Of a DNA stretch of 64,000 nt, positions 62,305-64,000 are shown in pieces. A program made the translations under genes and the position numbers. The notes beneath the pieces are model-generated. The model was not told the DNA's origin and ran no database searches. It worked only from the letters and a program-made list of their open reading frames with translations. Numbering within the stretch: the stretch's first letter is position 1; each line of letters begins with the position of its first letter. Source of the stretch: Muribaculaceae bacterium (GTDB lineage: Bacteria; Bacteroidota; Bacteroidia; Bacteroidales; Muribaculaceae). The stretch lies in assembly GCA_017409345.1 (NCBI GenBank), contig JAFQSX010000012.1, positions 62,001 to 126,000 on the forward strand. The letters run 5' to 3'.

Positions 62305-62346
62305 TTAAGGTCCTTAAGGACTTTAACGACCTTAAGGACTCTAAAG
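62305..62346. repeat. Short direct and palindromic CCTTAAGG repeat
   Basis: CCTTAAGGACT occurs at 62312-62322 and 62330-62340, each itself carrying the palindrome CCTTAAGG. Nothing indicates a coding role. Confidence 0.6.
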
Positions 62347-62375
62347 AGCAACGATGTCCGAGAGGGAGAAAAAAA

Positions 62376-62401
62376 GCGAGCAACCCATGTGGGTTGCTCG
62401 C
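62376..62401 (-). terminator. Terminator of the partial surface-protein gene
   Basis: Perfect 12-bp stem GCGAGCAACCCA/TGGGTTGCTCGC, 2-base loop, then seven T on the minus strand. Homologous in sequence to the hairpin at 4437. Confidence 0.85.
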
Positions 62402-62419
62402 CGTTACTTGCCCGAAGGC

Positions 62420-62435
62420 AATTATGTATTATGCA
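62420..62435. repeat. AT-rich palindromic repeat abutting a stop codon
   Basis: AATTATGTATTATGCA. On the coding strand of the next gene the stop TAA runs into it as TAATGCATAAT, in the same register as at the amidase and trmD stops. Confidence 0.65.
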
Positions 62436-64000
62436 TTATTTCACGAGAACTTTAGAAGCTTTGTTACCTTGAACTTTGATGAATACACCATTTTCAGGGT
62501 TAGCAACTTTCACACCTTGGAGGTTGTAGTAAACAGCAGGAGCATTGTTGTCGATTTCAATATTTTCAACACCAGCTTCACTTGCTTTCACAAGGTTGAA
62601 TTTTGCCCATTTAGCATTGGCTTTGAATGCATCAAAAGCTGCATCGGGGACGATGATTGTGATGTCGGCAAATTTAACATCAAATTCATCTAAAATAGAC
62701 ACGTAGGCAGGAGCTTCTACACCAAAGTAATTACTCCAATCAATTGTTTGCATAGAGGTGCAGTCATCAAACATATTTGAACCGAGTTTCATGCCTGGAG
62801 CAAAAATTGCTTTTGTGAGCGAAGTACAACCTGAGAATGCATATTCAGTGTCGGTGAGGCTAACACATCCACTCAAGTCAATTTCTTTCAATGCAGAACA
62901 TCCAAGGAATGCAGAGTTGAAGTCGCCAAATTTAGCAGCTTCAGTAGCTGTAGGCATAATTACAGTGTGAAGAGCGCGACAGCCAAAGAACACACCTGTT
63001 TTAGAGAAACCGGCAGGAACATAAAGGTCGGTCAATGCTACGAGGGTAGCTTGGCTCATGTCAACAACTTCAAGAACGTCATTGCCGGCTTTGGGCAATC
63101 CCATATTATTGCCTATTGCATTTGTTAAAGCGGTAAATCCGGCAGTATTCCATTCACCGGTGAGAACAATCTTGCGAGCATTGGCAAGTGATGAAGGGAT
63201 GTTGTTTGCTCCAAATTTAAATACTCCTTCTTCGGGTTTTGCTATTGTGAGTTTATTCCATTTGGCATCAGCGACAAACGCATCGTAAGCGGCAACAGGG
63301 ACAGTTACAGTAATCGCTTTCAAATCACTGATGTATTGGAATGCATCGCTACCCATTGCTGGAGCAGTTGTGCCAGAGTAAGAAGTCCAATCGATTGATT
63401 TAAGAGATTGGCAATCGCCAAACATAAATTTACCAATAGAGATATAAGCAGGAAGGACAACGCTTTCAAGAGACATACATTTGTCAAATGCGCTTTCGGT
63501 ACCTGTTGTGATTGATTCACAGTCAGAGAGGTCTATTGATGTGATTGCACATTCATAGAATGCGTCAACGATAGATGTTACGTTTGAGCAACCTTTCAAG
63601 CTGATGTTAGCCAAAGAAGAGCAGTTTTGGAATGCAGAACGAAGACTTGTAAAGTTTGCGGCTTGGTCTTCAACAGGCATAACCACAGTGTGAAGAGCCT
63701 TAAGCCCACGGAATGTGCCGTATGAACCTGCGCCTATTGTTACGTATAATGATGTGCCATATTCAATTTCAGCTTGGCTCATGTCAATTTCTTCGATAGT
63801 GCTATTTCCTGCAGGAGGCCATCCTGTGTTGTTGCCGATAGACGCCGAAAGGTTAGTGAAATCGGCAGTAGTCCACATACCTGTGAGAATGAGTTTCTTT
63901 GCCGAAGCAAGTCCCGAAGGAATGCTTTTTGCGTCGAAAGTATAAATGCCATCACCGGTTTCTTGACGTTTTTCGCCAACGGCTATAGGAGATGTGGCAA
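62436..64000 (-). CDS. Secreted leucine-rich-repeat-like surface protein, partial at right edge
   Basis: The reading frame stays open to the window edge, so the gene is incomplete at its 5' end: residues upstream of the first internal ATG (63878) continue the same repeat. At least 521 residues are present. Two long homologous units are visible, each starting SIPSGLASAKKLILTG or NIPSSLANARKIVLTG and holding LRR_5-like pieces (FRGLKALHTVVMP, CSSLANISLKGC, SAFDKCMSLESVVLP, CTSMQTIDWS). The tail YYNLQGVKVANPENG...KASKVLVK closely matches the amidase tail and looks like a T9SS sorting signal. Probably a surface adhesin; ligand unknown. Confidence 0.85.
   Translation of the reverse strand, partial: ATSPIAVGEKRQETGDGIYTFDAKSIPSGLASAKKLILTGMWTTADFTNLSASIGNNTGWPPAGNSTIEEIDMSQAEIEYGTSLYVTIGAGSYGTFRGLKALHTVVMPVEDQAANFTSLRSAFQNCSSLANISLKGCSNVTSIVDAFYECAITSIDLSDCESITTGTESAFDKCMSLESVVLPAYISIGKFMFGDCQSLKSIDWTSYSGTTAPAMGSDAFQYISDLKAITVTVPVAAYDAFVADAKWNKLTIAKPEEGVFKFGANNIPSSLANARKIVLTGEWNTAGFTALTNAIGNNMGLPKAGNDVLEVVDMSQATLVALTDLYVPAGFSKTGVFFGCRALHTVIMPTATEAAKFGDFNSAFLGCSALKEIDLSGCVSLTDTEYAFSGCTSLTKAIFAPGMKLGSNMFDDCTSMQTIDWSNYFGVEAPAYVSILDEFDVKFADITIIVPDAAFDAFKANAKWAKFNLVKASEAGVENIEIDNNAPAVYYNLQGVKVANPENGVFIKVQGNKASKVLVK

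Overview
The window comes from a member of the Bacteroidales, probably a gut commensal close to Muribaculaceae, Bacteroides or Prevotella. The evidence is a SusC/SusD pair with accessory surface lipoproteins, several secreted proteins with type IX secretion (T9SS)-like C-terminal tails, a fused SecDF, a GH13-type glgB, AsnA, and promoters of the Bacteroidetes form (TTTG, about 20 bases, then TAnnTTTG). Shine-Dalgarno sequences are essentially absent. The family placement is inference. The base composition is low in G+C.

Layout. 1-4900: asnA, a BspA-like leucine-rich-repeat surface protein, an orphan RHS tip, and a repeat-rich stretch. 4921-9645: a T9SS-type N-acetylmuramoyl-L-alanine amidase with a duplicated propeller-like region, and a TolB-like protein. 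9930-15792: a TPM/LemA pair, a serpin lipoprotein, an unusual single protein joining an ECF sigma factor to an outer-membrane barrel, and a polyprenyl synthetase. 15976-23501: polA, a small lipoprotein, tRNA-Ala, a NamZ/sodium-symporter/WYL cluster and rubredoxin. 23700-25867: a long structured leader, a small outer-membrane barrel and a duplicated-domain lipoprotein. 25999-31306: acyl-CoA ligase, tRNA-Leu, glgB and trmD. 31600-42871: a SusC/SusD operon followed by a GHL10 (DigH-like) glycosidase. 43061-52515: XRE-cupin regulator, acyl-CoA ligase, proBA, a TPR protein and a plugless barrel. 52645-64000: secDF, topA, an RluA-type synthase, a four-helix-bundle protein, a sugar kinase, thyA, folA, tRNA-Arg and a partial surface protein running off the right edge.

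How the genes may work together. Three separated loci fit a path for peptidoglycan breakdown: the secreted amidase could strip stem peptides, the GHL10 enzyme beside SusC/SusD could cut the denuded glycan, and NamZ could release MurNAc for import by the adjacent sodium symporter. This is inference from family knowledge, not something the sequence proves.

The most unusual items are the sigma-factor/outer-membrane-barrel fusion (12953-14668), the attenuator-like structured leader (23707-23975), the peptidoglycan-directed gene set, and a family of AT-rich palindromic repeats that begin exactly at, or within a few bases of, gene stop codons.
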